Shown here: piece after piece, positions 8,945 through 16,487 of the stretch | Layout of the letters: each line of letters begins with the position of its first letter | How positions within the stretch are numbered: the stretch's first letter is position 1 | Assembly (NCBI GenBank): GCA_029247205.1 | Contig: JAQWLT010000056.1 | Coordinates: 1-35,241, forward strand | Direction: 5' to 3' | DNA length: 35,241 bases | DNA from: Phycisphaerales bacterium | Lineage (GTDB): Bacteria > Planctomycetota > Phycisphaerae > Phycisphaerales > SM1A02 | Notes under the pieces: model-generated | What the model was told of the DNA's origin: nothing | The model's database searches: none | Seen by the model: only the letters and a program-made list of their open reading frames with translations | Position numbers and translations under genes: made by a program

Positions 8945-8973
8945 TTCTCAAGGCATTAAAGAGTAGTTACACT
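8945..8973 (+). promoter_or_regulatory. Candidate promoter for tRNA-Ser
   Basis: TTCTCA (8945-8950) and TACACT (8968-8973) are separated by 17 bp, and each matches the sigma-70 consensus at four of six positions. The expected start, near 8980, is about 24 bases before the mature tRNA. The same TACACT -10 box occurs in front of rplU in this window. Confidence 0.45.
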
Positions 8974-9003
8974 GCCTTGCTCGCCCCCAAAAGTGGGGTG
9001 TCA

Positions 9004-9092
9004 GGACAGGTGACCGAGCGGCTGAAGGTACCGGTTTGCTAAACCGGCGTAGGGCTCACGCTCTACCGCGGGTTCGAATCCCGCCCTGTCCG
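9004..9092 (+). tRNA. tRNA-Ser (anticodon GCU)
   Basis: This 89-base class II tRNA folds fully. The acceptor stem pairs GGACAGG (9004-9010) with CCTGTCC (9085-9091), followed by discriminator G. The anticodon stem CCGGT/ACCGG encloses the loop TTGCTAA with GCT at 9038-9040, reading AGC/AGU serine codons. A long variable arm (TAGGGCTCACGCTCTA) is typical of tRNA-Ser, and the T arm is GCGGGTTCGAATCCCGC. The 3' CCA is not encoded and must be added enzymatically. Confidence 0.97.
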
Positions 9093-9233
9093 TTGGTTGC
9101 CCGCGAAGGCGGGGCATCCAGTTGATTGTCTGCAATACCGAACGATTTGCTCTCTCGTGGCCTCCATCAGCCTCAAAACTTGGAAGACCTAAATTTGAAG
9201 GTCACCAGTTCAAACCAAGGCGCCAGATGCTCC

Positions 9234-10454
9234 GTGCAGATTCTCACCCGAGCCCAACTCATCTACCGCATCACCGCCGGTATGGCTTGCATGCTGGCCG
9301 CCATCGGCCTCGTTCGCTACGCATACGGGCCATTGCTGCCAGCAATGTTACATGCCAAATGGGTGGACCCGCCTTCAGCCGCTTATATCGCTGGAGCCAA
9401 TTTTGGTGCAAATCTGTTAGCTGCATTGTTGTGCGCTCGATTGGCTCGACGCTGGACTGCCTGCCGTGTAGCGCAATGGGCACTGCTGATGGGTGTGATC
9501 GCATCGGTCGGTGATGCATTCCCTCTGGGTGTGTGGTGGATCGGGGCTTGTCGAGTGCTTGCGGGGTGTACGGCCGCGGGCATCATGGTTCTCATTCCCG
9601 TGATCGCCGTGCGAGGCGTCGCACCAAAGTATCGAGGCACTGTTGTTGGATTTCTCGTTGCAGGGTCCGGAGCTGGTGTGATTGTGGCGAGCCTAGTGCT
9701 TCCACTGGTAATCAAGTCTGGGCCGCAAAATGGATGGCTATTGATAGGTGCTGGCACGCTTTTGTGCACAGTCTTTGCTTGGCCGATGTTGCGTCCAGCT
9801 CCTGACACAGTTGTGCAAACAAAACCAATTCCTGTGCCGCGGCGAGCGCGCATTGTGCTCATTTTGCTGCTTGCAGCCTACATGATGTTCGCGGCATGTT
9901 CTGTTCCGCACTCGGTGTTCTTGTCAGCGTACTTGCACAAGGACTTAGGACTCTCAACCAGCGCTGCGGCGATGGCCTTTGTCTCGTTTGGAATTGGATT
10001 GTCGCTTGGCGGTCCGATGCTTTCCGGTGCTGTCGCAAAATTTGTGGGCCTACGCATTGGGGCCATGCTGTCTGTCCTCTTAGGTGTCGTTGCGATTGCG
10101 ATTGTGTTGGTCACGCAAAACGTGTCATGGGTCATTGTCTCGGGTTGTTTGCTGGGGATGGCTCAAATGGGTACCGTTCCAATTGCCTCAGTGTGTTGCC
10201 TTGAACTCGCTGGGCCGACCGGCCATGCCGCATGGTGGGCTCGCTTTACCGCTGGGTACACGCTTGGCGTCACAATCGGTACGTTGATCATGGGCGCCAT
10301 GTTGAGTGCAGGGTTTGGATACATCGATGGATTCTGGATGGCAGCCGGCTTCAGTGTTGTTTCGTTGGCACTGCTCGTTCTGGTGATATGTATTCATGTG
10401 AATTCGGAGGATCAATGCCAAGTAGTGGAGGCTACGCCGGCGGCGCAGCGGTGA
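9234..10454 (+). CDS. MFS transporter, YbfB/YjiJ-like
   Basis: This is a twelve-helix major facilitator superfamily protein of about 406 residues from the GTG at 9234. Helix 1 carries GLVRYAYGPLLPAM, the hallmark of the YbfB/YjiJ subgroup of MFS transporters, whose substrates are mostly unknown. A cytoplasmic loop near the middle (PVPRRARIV) separates the two six-helix halves. The frame stays open upstream to a TTG at 9126, which would add 36 polar residues of no family character, so GTG 9234 is preferred but not certain. The stop lies inside the small membrane ORF at 10415-10576, suggesting coupled translation. The tRNA-Ser gene ends 34 bp before the TTG, so read-through from the tRNA promoter is possible. 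Confidence 0.82.
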   Translation: MQILTRAQLIYRITAGMACMLAAIGLVRYAYGPLLPAMLHAKWVDPPSAAYIAGANFGANLLAALLCARLARRWTACRVAQWALLMGVIASVGDAFPLGVWWIGACRVLAGCTAAGIMVLIPVIAVRGVAPKYRGTVVGFLVAGSGAGVIVASLVLPLVIKSGPQNGWLLIGAGTLLCTVFAWPMLRPAPDTVVQTKPIPVPRRARIVLILLLAAYMMFAACSVPHSVFLSAYLHKDLGLSTSAAAMAFVSFGIGLSLGGPMLSGAVAKFVGLRIGAMLSVLLGVVAIAIVLVTQNVSWVIVSGCLLGMAQMGTVPIASVCCLELAGPTGHAAWWARFTAGYTLGVTIGTLIMGAMLSAGFGYIDGFWMAAGFSVVSLALLVLVICIHVNSEDQCQVVEATPAAQR

Positions 10455-10576
10455 TGGCCGGTGTGTTGTCGGCGGGTGGATCGTATGCGAGTTGTTTTTG
10501 GATTGCCGGCGTGGCGATGATGGCCGCAATGGGTTTGTACATTATGACATCGCGGTCACTTGGGGAACAGACATGA
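10415..10576 (+). CDS. Small two-helix membrane protein overlapping the MFS gene
   Basis: A 53-residue frame starts at an ATG five bases after a strong GGAGG site. It overlaps the MFS gene's last 40 bases in another frame and ends in an ATGA overlap with the next gene. Both junctions are typical of translationally coupled genes, which argues that it is real. The product is hydrophobic, with two likely helices (GGYAGGAAVMAGVLSAGG and ASCFWIAGVAMMAAMGLYIM). It resembles the last two helices of the MFS protein just upstream: GY..G...LSAG..Y...FW.A is shared. It may be a remnant of a second MFS gene or a duplicated C-terminal hairpin that became a separate small protein. No function is known. Confidence 0.55.
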   Translation: MPSSGGYAGGAAVMAGVLSAGGSYASCFWIAGVAMMAAMGLYIMTSRSLGEQT

Positions 10577-10941
10577 GTACGCGTGTGTTTGTGTATGGCA
10601 CACTCCGCAAGGGGGAAGCGAATTGGCGGACGCTGTTATCGCCAGCCCAAGGCTGCAGTGCGAAGACTGAGTCAGACTTCACCATGCGGTCGTGTGGTCG
10701 GTTCCCCATAGTTGAAATCGGTGGCACAACTGCTATTGCTGGAGAGGTGTTTCTAGTTGACGATGCCACCTTAGTCCTGCTTGACCAACTCGAAGAGCAT
10801 CCCAACTGGTATGAACGGATTGAAATTGATGTCACCCTGGATAGTGGCGAATTGCAGCGAGCGTGGATCTACCTCATGCCAACTGGCCAGTACGAACAGT
10901 CACCTGTGATCGAGTCGGGCGACTGGTGTTGCCAGGGGTGA
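10573..10941 (+). CDS. Gamma-glutamylcyclotransferase-like protein (AIG2/YtfP family)
   Basis: The 122-residue protein begins MSTRVFVYGTLRKGEAN, with the VYGTLRxG substrate-binding loop that defines the GGCT/AIG2-like fold. The segment LLDQLEEHPNWYERIEIDV contains the conserved Glu expected to act as acid/base. Members release 5-oxoproline from gamma-glutamyl peptides or amines, although many bacterial YtfP-type proteins have no proven substrate. The start overlaps the stop of the small membrane ORF (ATGA). Its last 42 bases overlap the tail of the convergent C45-family gene. No signal peptide is present, so it should be cytoplasmic. Family assignment is firm and the precise reaction is not. 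Confidence 0.82.
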   Translation: MSTRVFVYGTLRKGEANWRTLLSPAQGCSAKTESDFTMRSCGRFPIVEIGGTTAIAGEVFLVDDATLVLLDQLEEHPNWYERIEIDVTLDSGELQRAWIYLMPTGQYEQSPVIESGDWCCQG

Positions 10942-12174
10942 GGTCGCTTCTGCGACAGTCTCGGCACTCTTCGGATGGGCAAAGAGCTGTGCAAGCGACA
11001 CAGTTGTGATTGGACGCTTGGTGGCAGTCTCTAGGCGGCCGTCCTCGTTTACGCCTGCAATACACACCTGTAACTCTCCCGCTTCGGGGCGCACAACAAC
11101 GGCGTGTAACGCCATGAATGATTGATAATCGGGGGCAACTGCTCGTAGCGCGGCCCACGCTACGTCGGTATCGATTGGGGTTTTGGGATCAATGCATGCA
11201 TTGTGTAGCCGCGCGTATCGGCGGTACGAGCCGCCTGCTCGCATCCGTGGCGCTTCATCGCCTTGCTCGGTGCTGTGATTGGTGACGATTGAGAATTGAT
11301 CACCCGCGGTAGCCGTAGCGAGGCCATTGGCATCCAGTCGGTAGGTGCTCGCTGGCGGCGCATCGCCAACTTGTGGTCCAACAATCCGAATGAAATACGA
11401 GTACGGGAAAGGTCCTTGAGCGGCGAGTTCTCGAGCGGCCACCTGCTGGGCAGTGCTTCCTGTGGCCTGCTGCAGGATGTCAAGCATCGCGAGCATCAAT
11501 GGCCGTTCGGACTCTGTCACGGCGGACATCTCGTCGCCATCACCATCATGCAGAAAGGCGCACACGCCATTGGCATTGATGCCGGTCATTGTTCCCAGCA
11601 AACATACGGGCGTCACCGAGGCTGTAGCGACCCCGGTATTGGGGTGTCGCACCAACAACACCTGTGTTCGTACCCAGTGTGGTGAGAAAACGGCAAGGTC
11701 CAGCGTGCGTGCTGTAATAGTTTTGCCATCGCTCGTTCGATCGCCCCATGCCGTAAATCCACTGCATCCAACAGAGCGGAACATGTCGTATCCGTTCCAG
11801 AGCAAGAGGTCGGTCTGGTCAAGCGGGCGATCGACGCCTGGAAGTTGCATTGCATCCTCACCGAGGCGATCACGCATGCCTCGGTAGATGCCATCGAGTT
11901 CGGCGTGGTGGGCGTCGCTCAGGGCGATCCAGATTGTCCATGTACGGACCATATTCACCAGTCCGTGCATAGCGGGTGGAAGTTCTGCAAAGAGTTCCTT
12001 CATGCCCAGCACGAAGTCGTCGCCGACGAGCCAGCCATGGGCGTAGCCCATCTCGGCGGGCGTGCCCCAGACATGCACGATGCGGAGATCAGTTGTTTGG
12101 TCGATTCGGCCTTGAACAGGGTCTGCTGAAACCGTTGTGGCAGCGAGCAGGATGGCAAGTAGATGTTTGATCAT
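10900..12174 (-). CDS. Exported C45-family (AAT-like) autoprocessing acyltransferase/hydrolase
   Basis: The 424-residue protein has an N-terminal signal peptide (MIKHLLAILLAATTVSADP). It then follows the pattern of peptidase family C45, related to acyl-CoA:6-aminopenicillanic acid acyltransferase. EMGYAHGWLVG near residue 41 is the conserved early motif. Cys137 in SVGCSGFTAWG is the expected N-terminal nucleophile, exposed by self-cleavage before it, and TARTLD follows as in the family. Such Ntn-hydrolases cleave or transfer acyl groups on amides, but the natural substrate cannot be read from sequence. The upstream region has no good ribosome binding site. The 3' end overlaps the GGCT-like gene on the other strand. 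Confidence 0.82.
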   Translation of the reverse strand: MIKHLLAILLAATTVSADPVQGRIDQTTDLRIVHVWGTPAEMGYAHGWLVGDDFVLGMKELFAELPPAMHGLVNMVRTWTIWIALSDAHHAELDGIYRGMRDRLGEDAMQLPGVDRPLDQTDLLLWNGYDMFRSVGCSGFTAWGDRTSDGKTITARTLDLAVFSPHWVRTQVLLVRHPNTGVATASVTPVCLLGTMTGINANGVCAFLHDGDGDEMSAVTESERPLMLAMLDILQQATGSTAQQVAARELAAQGPFPYSYFIRIVGPQVGDAPPASTYRLDANGLATATAGDQFSIVTNHSTEQGDEAPRMRAGGSYRRYARLHNACIDPKTPIDTDVAWAALRAVAPDYQSFMALHAVVVRPEAGELQVCIAGVNEDGRLETATKRPITTVSLAQLFAHPKSAETVAEATSPLATPVARLDHR

Positions 12175-12197
12175 GGTGGAAGGAGCGTACTCTGTCT

Positions 12198-12226
12198 TTG
12201 GCAGCCTGGTCGACTTGCTCTATTAC
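12198..12226 (+). promoter_or_regulatory. Candidate promoter for the aminotransferase gene
   Basis: TTGGCA (12198-12203) and TATTAC (12221-12226) are 17 bp apart. If used, transcription would begin near 12233, only a few bases before the ATG at 12237, so the mRNA would be almost leaderless. That would agree with the lack of a ribosome binding site in front of this start. Confidence 0.35.
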
Positions 12227-12236
12227 AATGCGTTCC

Positions 12237-13397
12237 ATGAACGCATCTCAACATGTCTGCTGCCGTCTTCAGCCTTTTGGGGAATCGGTGTTTGCCACAT
12301 GGAGCCGACTGGCAGCCGAGCATGGGGCGGTCAATCTTGGACAAGGCTTCCCCGACTTTGATGGTCCCCCAGAAGTGATTGAAGCGGCACATCAAGCAAT
12401 GCAGGACGGGCACAATCAATATGCGCCAATGCAAGGCGTGCCGGTGCTCCGCACCGCCATTGCCCAGAGTGCGGGCGAGCAGATGGGGCTTGATGTAAAT
12501 CCAGACACGGACATCACGGTCACTGCTGGCTGCACCGAGGCTATCTCTGCAGCTCTCTTAGGTCTACTGAACCCAGGCGATGAGGTCATCGTGTTTGAGC
12601 CGTTCTATGATTCCTATCCAGCGAGCATTGCGATGGCAGGTGGGGTGATGCGGCCGATTACCACCCGACCGCCTCACTTTGGCATCGATCTCGATGCCGT
12701 CCGCGATGCTGTGAATAATCGCACACGCGCTATTCTGCTCAACACGCCGCACAACCCGACTGGTCATGTCGCCACACATGACGAACTCAAAGGTCTTGCC
12801 GCTATTGCCCACGAGCATGATCTTGTTGTCATCGCCGACGAGGTGTACGACCGCATTGTGTTTGAGGGCGAGCACCGATCAATTGCGTCTCTTGAGGGAA
12901 TGTGGGAGCGCACGATTACGCTTCGCTCAATGGCCAAGACATTCTCGATGACTGGATGGAAGATCGGCTGGGCAATTGCCCCGCCCGCTCTATCGGCAGC
13001 GGTGCGAGCTTCGCACCAGTTCATGACCTACTCCATTGCCAATCCGCTGCAACACGGCGCTGCTGTAGCACTTGGTTTAGGAGATTCGTATTACGTCGGA
13101 CTGCATCGCGACTACCTCGCTCGGCGAGATCTGCTCTGCAATGCGCTCGAGCAAGTTGGCTTTGGCGTCCACCGGCCAGCCGGCACGTACTTTGTGATGT
13201 GCGACCATACAAATTTCGGCTTTGATGGCTCTGAATCGTTTTGTCAACACCTCGTCGAGCACATTGGCATTGCAGCAATTCCACCGGGCTCGTTCTACTC
13301 CAATCCGGAGGACGGACGAGACCTGGTTCGCTTTGCATTCTGCAAAACGATGCCGGTTTTGGAAGAGGCAATTAGGCGACTCTCGTTACTTGCGTAA
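12237..13397 (+). CDS. PLP-dependent aminotransferase, class I/II (kynurenine/methionine aminotransferase-like)
   Basis: The 386-residue enzyme has the fold type I aminotransferase pattern. RLQPFGESVFATWSRLA and NLGQGFPDFDGPP at the N-terminus resemble the kynurenine-oxoglutarate/YbdL methionine aminotransferase branch. HNPTG lies at 172-176, the ADEVYDRI segment holds the PLP-pairing Asp, and SMAKTFSMTGWKIG carries the Schiff-base Lys234. An Arg near the C-terminus (DLVRFAFCK) should bind the substrate carboxylate. The ATG at 12237 is chosen because family similarity starts about ten residues later. Earlier codons (TTG 12198, ATG 12228) would overlap the candidate promoter. Its end overlaps the convergent symporter gene by 12 bp. 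Substrate preference is inferred from motif resemblance only. Confidence 0.88.
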   Translation: MNASQHVCCRLQPFGESVFATWSRLAAEHGAVNLGQGFPDFDGPPEVIEAAHQAMQDGHNQYAPMQGVPVLRTAIAQSAGEQMGLDVNPDTDITVTAGCTEAISAALLGLLNPGDEVIVFEPFYDSYPASIAMAGGVMRPITTRPPHFGIDLDAVRDAVNNRTRAILLNTPHNPTGHVATHDELKGLAAIAHEHDLVVIADEVYDRIVFEGEHRSIASLEGMWERTITLRSMAKTFSMTGWKIGWAIAPPALSAAVRASHQFMTYSIANPLQHGAAVALGLGDSYYVGLHRDYLARRDLLCNALEQVGFGVHRPAGTYFVMCDHTNFGFDGSESFCQHLVEHIGIAAIPPGSFYSNPEDGRDLVRFAFCKTMPVLEEAIRRLSLLA

Positions 13398-14906
13398 CGC
13401 GTTGGGGCGACCACTGAGACACACTAAAAATGCGCCCGTTGCTGCCACTGTCATACGCCATGGAAATGCCAGTGGCGGGATTTGCTCGCCGAACCACAGC
13501 GGCCAGACCGATGGGTCCATGGCAACGACAAGCATGAGCCCAACGCCCATCGCCGCTGCTGCGGATGCGGGCGATCCTCTCTTTGTGAGAAGTGCTGTTG
13601 CAAAGACGCCAAGTAGGCCAGCGTAGGCAAAGACCATTACGCCAAGTGCAAAGTCGATCAGCGTTTGGCCCGATGCCGTCTGCCACAAGGCGCAGCCCAT
13701 CGCAAAGCACGCGAGTAGGGCGGCCCAGCCAGCGATGATGAACCTGGTCAGCCGCGTTTCTGCGGCAGGGGAGCGTGCAGGCAGACCAAGTCGAATGCGT
13801 CGCGGCCTGAGCAGGTCAGCGACCGTCGACGACGCAAGCGCGTTGAGCACGCTGTCGAGGCTGCTCATTGCCGCAGCGAAGAGCCCCGCAACCATCAGTC
13901 CCCGCAATCCAACTGGCATATCACGAAGAATGAAGCGCAAGAAGACAGCGCGGTCGCCGTCATCAGGAAGCCCAGGCAAGATCGGTCCATGCACCTGTTC
14001 TTCAGTCCACAGCAGCAAACCGACGACCAGAAAGAGCAGCACGACCGGCCAGCCAATGAGATTGGAGAGAATGACAGCCCACGTCGCTTTGCGTGGTGTT
14101 CGGCAGGTCAACATCCGTTGCGTAAGATCTTGATCGGTGCCGAATGCAGCGACCATGAAGATGGTGAAACCGATCAGCGAGGCCCATGCGGTGTACGGTT
14201 TCGCCGGGTCGAGTGACCAGTCAACCACTTGCAACTTATTTCCGCCATCAGCCACTCGCAGCCGGTCCACGATTTCGCTGATGGGCAGGTCAATGCGGCT
14301 GAGCAACACGAATACCGCAATACTGACGGTGCCTACAACGACCACGGCCTGCAATACGTCGGTCCAAATGACAGCGCGGATACCACCGAGCATGGTGTAG
14401 GCCGCAGCGGCCACCGTCACCAGCAGAATGGCGATCACCAGCGGCCACCCTTCGGCTGATCCAAAGGCAATCAGTGAGAATGGGATCGCAGTAATGAAGA
14501 GTCGAGCGCCGCTTGCCAGCAGACGCCCAAGCATGAACATGCCGCTTGCCGCTGCTTGTGTACCTACGCTGAATCGTTGGCCGAGATAGCCGTAGATGCT
14601 CGGCGTGCCGGCGGCATAGAAGGCGGGTAAGAAGATGAATCCCACGATCAGCACAGCGATCAGTCCGCCGGCATTGCTCGCGATATATGTTAAATCGCCT
14701 CTGTACGACTGCTGCGGTCCGCCAATGAAGGTGGCCGCAGAGAGGGCGGTTGCGAGTACAGAGACCGCCACTGCCCATGAAGGCATCGATCGGCCTGCGA
14801 GAAAGAAATCGTCTCCGTCTTCCTTGCTCCGGCCGGCGCACACACCGATCCACAGAACAGCGGCCATGTACGCAGCAAGGACGGCCCAATCGATCATCGA
14901 GAACAT
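13386..14906 (-). CDS. Sodium:solute symporter (SSS family)
   Basis: A 506-residue membrane protein has about 13 predicted helices, the usual size of the SSS family. DDFFLAGRSMPSW after helix 1 is a family hallmark. GTDQDLTQRMLTCRTPRKA in the middle and LMVAGLFAAAMSSLDSVLNA are equally characteristic; the latter includes the Ser-rich stretch that coordinates sodium in related transporters. It would couple inward sodium flow to uptake of a small solute. The substrate (sugar, sialic acid, amino acid or carboxylate) cannot be told. Two possible starts, MFS and MID, lie three codons apart and neither has a clear ribosome binding site. It converges on the aminotransferase gene. Confidence 0.9.
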   Translation of the reverse strand: MFSMIDWAVLAAYMAAVLWIGVCAGRSKEDGDDFFLAGRSMPSWAVAVSVLATALSAATFIGGPQQSYRGDLTYIASNAGGLIAVLIVGFIFLPAFYAAGTPSIYGYLGQRFSVGTQAAASGMFMLGRLLASGARLFITAIPFSLIAFGSAEGWPLVIAILLVTVAAAAYTMLGGIRAVIWTDVLQAVVVVGTVSIAVFVLLSRIDLPISEIVDRLRVADGGNKLQVVDWSLDPAKPYTAWASLIGFTIFMVAAFGTDQDLTQRMLTCRTPRKATWAVILSNLIGWPVVLLFLVVGLLLWTEEQVHGPILPGLPDDGDRAVFLRFILRDMPVGLRGLMVAGLFAAAMSSLDSVLNALASSTVADLLRPRRIRLGLPARSPAAETRLTRFIIAGWAALLACFAMGCALWQTASGQTLIDFALGVMVFAYAGLLGVFATALLTKRGSPASAAAAMGVGLMLVVAMDPSVWPLWFGEQIPPLAFPWRMTVAATGAFLVCLSGRPNALRK

Positions 14907-14999
14907 GGATTGGAGGCTATCACGGGAATTGAGGTACTGCGCATCGAGATTCTGAATGGATTGTGTCGCACAAACACATCTGTCACAGAGGGGATGCGT

Positions 15000-15227
15000 T
15001 CACTGCTGCTTGATATGCAGCGGGTGGCTGCCTCGGACCATGTAGCCAATATCCTCGAGGATGATCTTGACGGGCTTGTCGATCGTGACCTTTACGGGAC
15101 CGCTTGGTACCGTTTGCTGAGCAGCAGCGAGGATCGAGATGGTCAGAAGGCTGCCCAGTACCAGCAGCCAGCGGCCTTGGCGGCGAACAGTGGCTTCGAG
15201 GGCGTCAATTCGGTGCATGTCGGGCAT
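15000..15227 (-). CDS. Small single-helix membrane-anchored protein
   Basis: This is a 75-residue frame from the ATG at 15225-15227, preceded by AGGAG at eight bases' spacing. The N-terminal part (MPDMHRIDALEATVRRQGR) looks helical and charged. A single hydrophobic helix follows (WLLVLGSLLTISILAAA), then a 35-residue tail (VKVTIDKPVKIILEDIG...) that should be outside the membrane. No family was recognised. It is transcribed away from rplU, and the two share a spacer of about 125 bp. The strong start signal and coherent topology support a real gene. Confidence 0.6.
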   Translation of the reverse strand: MPDMHRIDALEATVRRQGRWLLVLGSLLTISILAAAQQTVPSGPVKVTIDKPVKIILEDIGYMVRGSHPLHIKQQ

Positions 15228-15276
15228 GAGGGGGCTCCTATGGGGGCTTTGATGACCCACTTGTACCCCACTTGGC

Positions 15277-15305
15277 TTGGCACGTGGCCTGATTGCGGCT
15301 ACACT
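15277..15305 (+). promoter_or_regulatory. Promoter of rplU
   Basis: TTGGCA (15277-15282) and TACACT (15300-15305) are separated by exactly 17 bp. A start near 15312 gives a leader of about 40 bases before the GTG codon of rplU. This is the best sigma-70-like promoter noticed in the window. Confidence 0.6.
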
Positions 15306-15314
15306 CCGCGATTC

Positions 15315-15345
15315 CCGCCCATTCAAGGGCGGTGTAGTTGAGGAG
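15315..15345 (+). promoter_or_regulatory. rplU leader hairpin and ribosome binding site
   Basis: CCGCCC (15315-15320) and GGGCGG (15327-15332) form a perfect GC hairpin with a six-base loop at the very 5' end of the expected rplU transcript. The AGGAG ribosome binding site (15341-15345) follows eight bases later. The hairpin could stabilise the mRNA or be a simple autoregulatory site; neither is shown. Confidence 0.4.
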
Positions 15346-15352
15346 CCCTCCC

Positions 15353-15730
15353 GTGTACGCCATTGTCGAAGACAGCGGAACTCAAATCAAACTTGCTCCC
15401 GGTGCCATGCTCGACGTGGATCTGCGTGAAGGCGCCGCCGAAGGCAGCACCATCACATTTGACCGTGTGCTTGCGATCAAAGCCGATGGCGACGCTCCGG
15501 CGACGCTTGGCATGCCCTACCTCGAAGGCGCCACCGTGACCGCTCAAGTCCTTGGTGAGATCAAGGACGAGAAGATCGATGTCATCAAGTACAAGCGTCG
15601 CAAGAACTACCGTCGCAAGGTCGGCCATCGTCAGCGGCTGCTGCGGATTCGCGTCGCGGAAATCAATGCGACGGCTCAGAAGAAGCCTGCAAAGAAAGCT
15701 GCTGCTAAGGTGGAAGCCAGCAAAGACTGA
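15353..15730 (+). CDS. rplU: 50S ribosomal protein L21
   Basis: The 125-residue protein matches bL21. It starts MYAIVEDSGTQIKLAPG (standard L21: MYAVIxxGGKQYKV), and IKYKRRKNYRRKVGHRQ matches the basic rRNA-binding loop of the family. The C-terminus has a Lys/Ala-rich extension (AQKKPAKKAAAKVEASKD) beyond the usual length of about 103. The GTG at 15353 is the start, because AGGAG sits seven bases upstream and the family N-terminus begins there. The promoter is at 15277-15305 and the terminator at 15758. rpmA (L27), which follows rplU in most bacteria, is absent: the next plus-strand gene is ubiE. L21 binds 23S rRNA in the large subunit. Confidence 0.93.
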   Translation: MYAIVEDSGTQIKLAPGAMLDVDLREGAAEGSTITFDRVLAIKADGDAPATLGMPYLEGATVTAQVLGEIKDEKIDVIKYKRRKNYRRKVGHRQRLLRIRVAEINATAQKKPAKKAAAKVEASKD

Positions 15731-15755
15731 TCAATCGATCAGTGTCTTATGAACT

Positions 15756-16415
15756 TCACAGGCCTGCTGGCAACGGCAGGCCTGTTTCATTCAGGCGATC
15801 ACTTCGGACATACATTGTGCGTCCAAAGGAATTGGTGATGAATTGGTCGACGGCGTCGGCAAGGCGTTGCCCAGCAACATCATCACAATTGCCGGTGAAG
15901 ACAGCGTTCAACACCGCTGGCGAGAGAAGGTCTACGAAACCATCTGTTGATTCCGCGAGGGTGAGCCCTGACGGGTCAACCCGAAGTGACATCGCACCGT
16001 CCTGGTGTCCGCCAATGGGGTAGCCAAATCCACCGCCTTCATACAGTCCCACGGTTCCGTCCGAAATAAGGATGTAGCGAATCGAGAGGTTTGTTGCAGA
16101 GGAATCAATCGGGGTTTCGCCGGCCCGTGGCGGGAACAGCATTTCGACATGCAGAATTTGTCCGTCCTGAAAATCGCCCGACTCCAACTGGGTGCTTGTG
16201 AGGTCTGAGAGCCACAATGACGTGTCTACATACGGGTCCGAGGTGCATACTGCGGTGGCCACTTTCATCGAAACATGGCCGCCCGGGCCGCCGACTCGCC
16301 GCACGTCAGCTGAGGCCACGAAATCGCCAATCCAGTGCTTTGCGTAATCCACGTAGGCGCAGCTCGCCATGGCTAGAGCTCCGATCACGACTGCTGTCTT
16401 AGGCACTAGATGCAT
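15756..16415 (-). CDS. Putative lipoprotein of unknown function
   Basis: A 219-residue frame starts at the ATG at 16413-16415. The N-terminus MHLVPKTAVVIGALAMASC reads as a lipoprotein signal, with Cys19 as the lipid-modified residue. The lipobox (MASC) is slightly atypical, with Met at -3. The mature part contains no domain I recognise; it is rich in beta-type segments such as IRYILISDGTVGLYEGGGFGYP. In-frame codons upstream of the ATG give no sensible N-terminus. The last codons coincide with the rplU terminator hairpin, so the two genes share DNA at their ends. Divergent from ubiE, with about 70 bp between starts. Confidence 0.65.
   Translation of the reverse strand: MHLVPKTAVVIGALAMASCAYVDYAKHWIGDFVASADVRRVGGPGGHVSMKVATAVCTSDPYVDTSLWLSDLTSTQLESGDFQDGQILHVEMLFPPRAGETPIDSSATNLSIRYILISDGTVGLYEGGGFGYPIGGHQDGAMSLRVDPSGLTLAESTDGFVDLLSPAVLNAVFTGNCDDVAGQRLADAVDQFITNSFGRTMYVRSDRLNETGLPLPAGL
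15758..15789 (+). terminator. Rho-independent terminator of rplU
   Basis: ACAGGCCTGC (15758-15767) and GCAGGCCTGT (15776-15785) form a perfect 10-bp stem with an eight-base loop, followed by TTCATT on the plus strand. It begins 27 bases after the rplU stop codon. The same bases encode the final residues of the convergent lipoprotein gene. Confidence 0.75.
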
Positions 16416-16487
16416 GGTGGCAATTCTACCGAGCAAGGTGGAATGCTGCGGAAAGGCCCCCCAATTCCCCATCTGTACCATAGGCAG

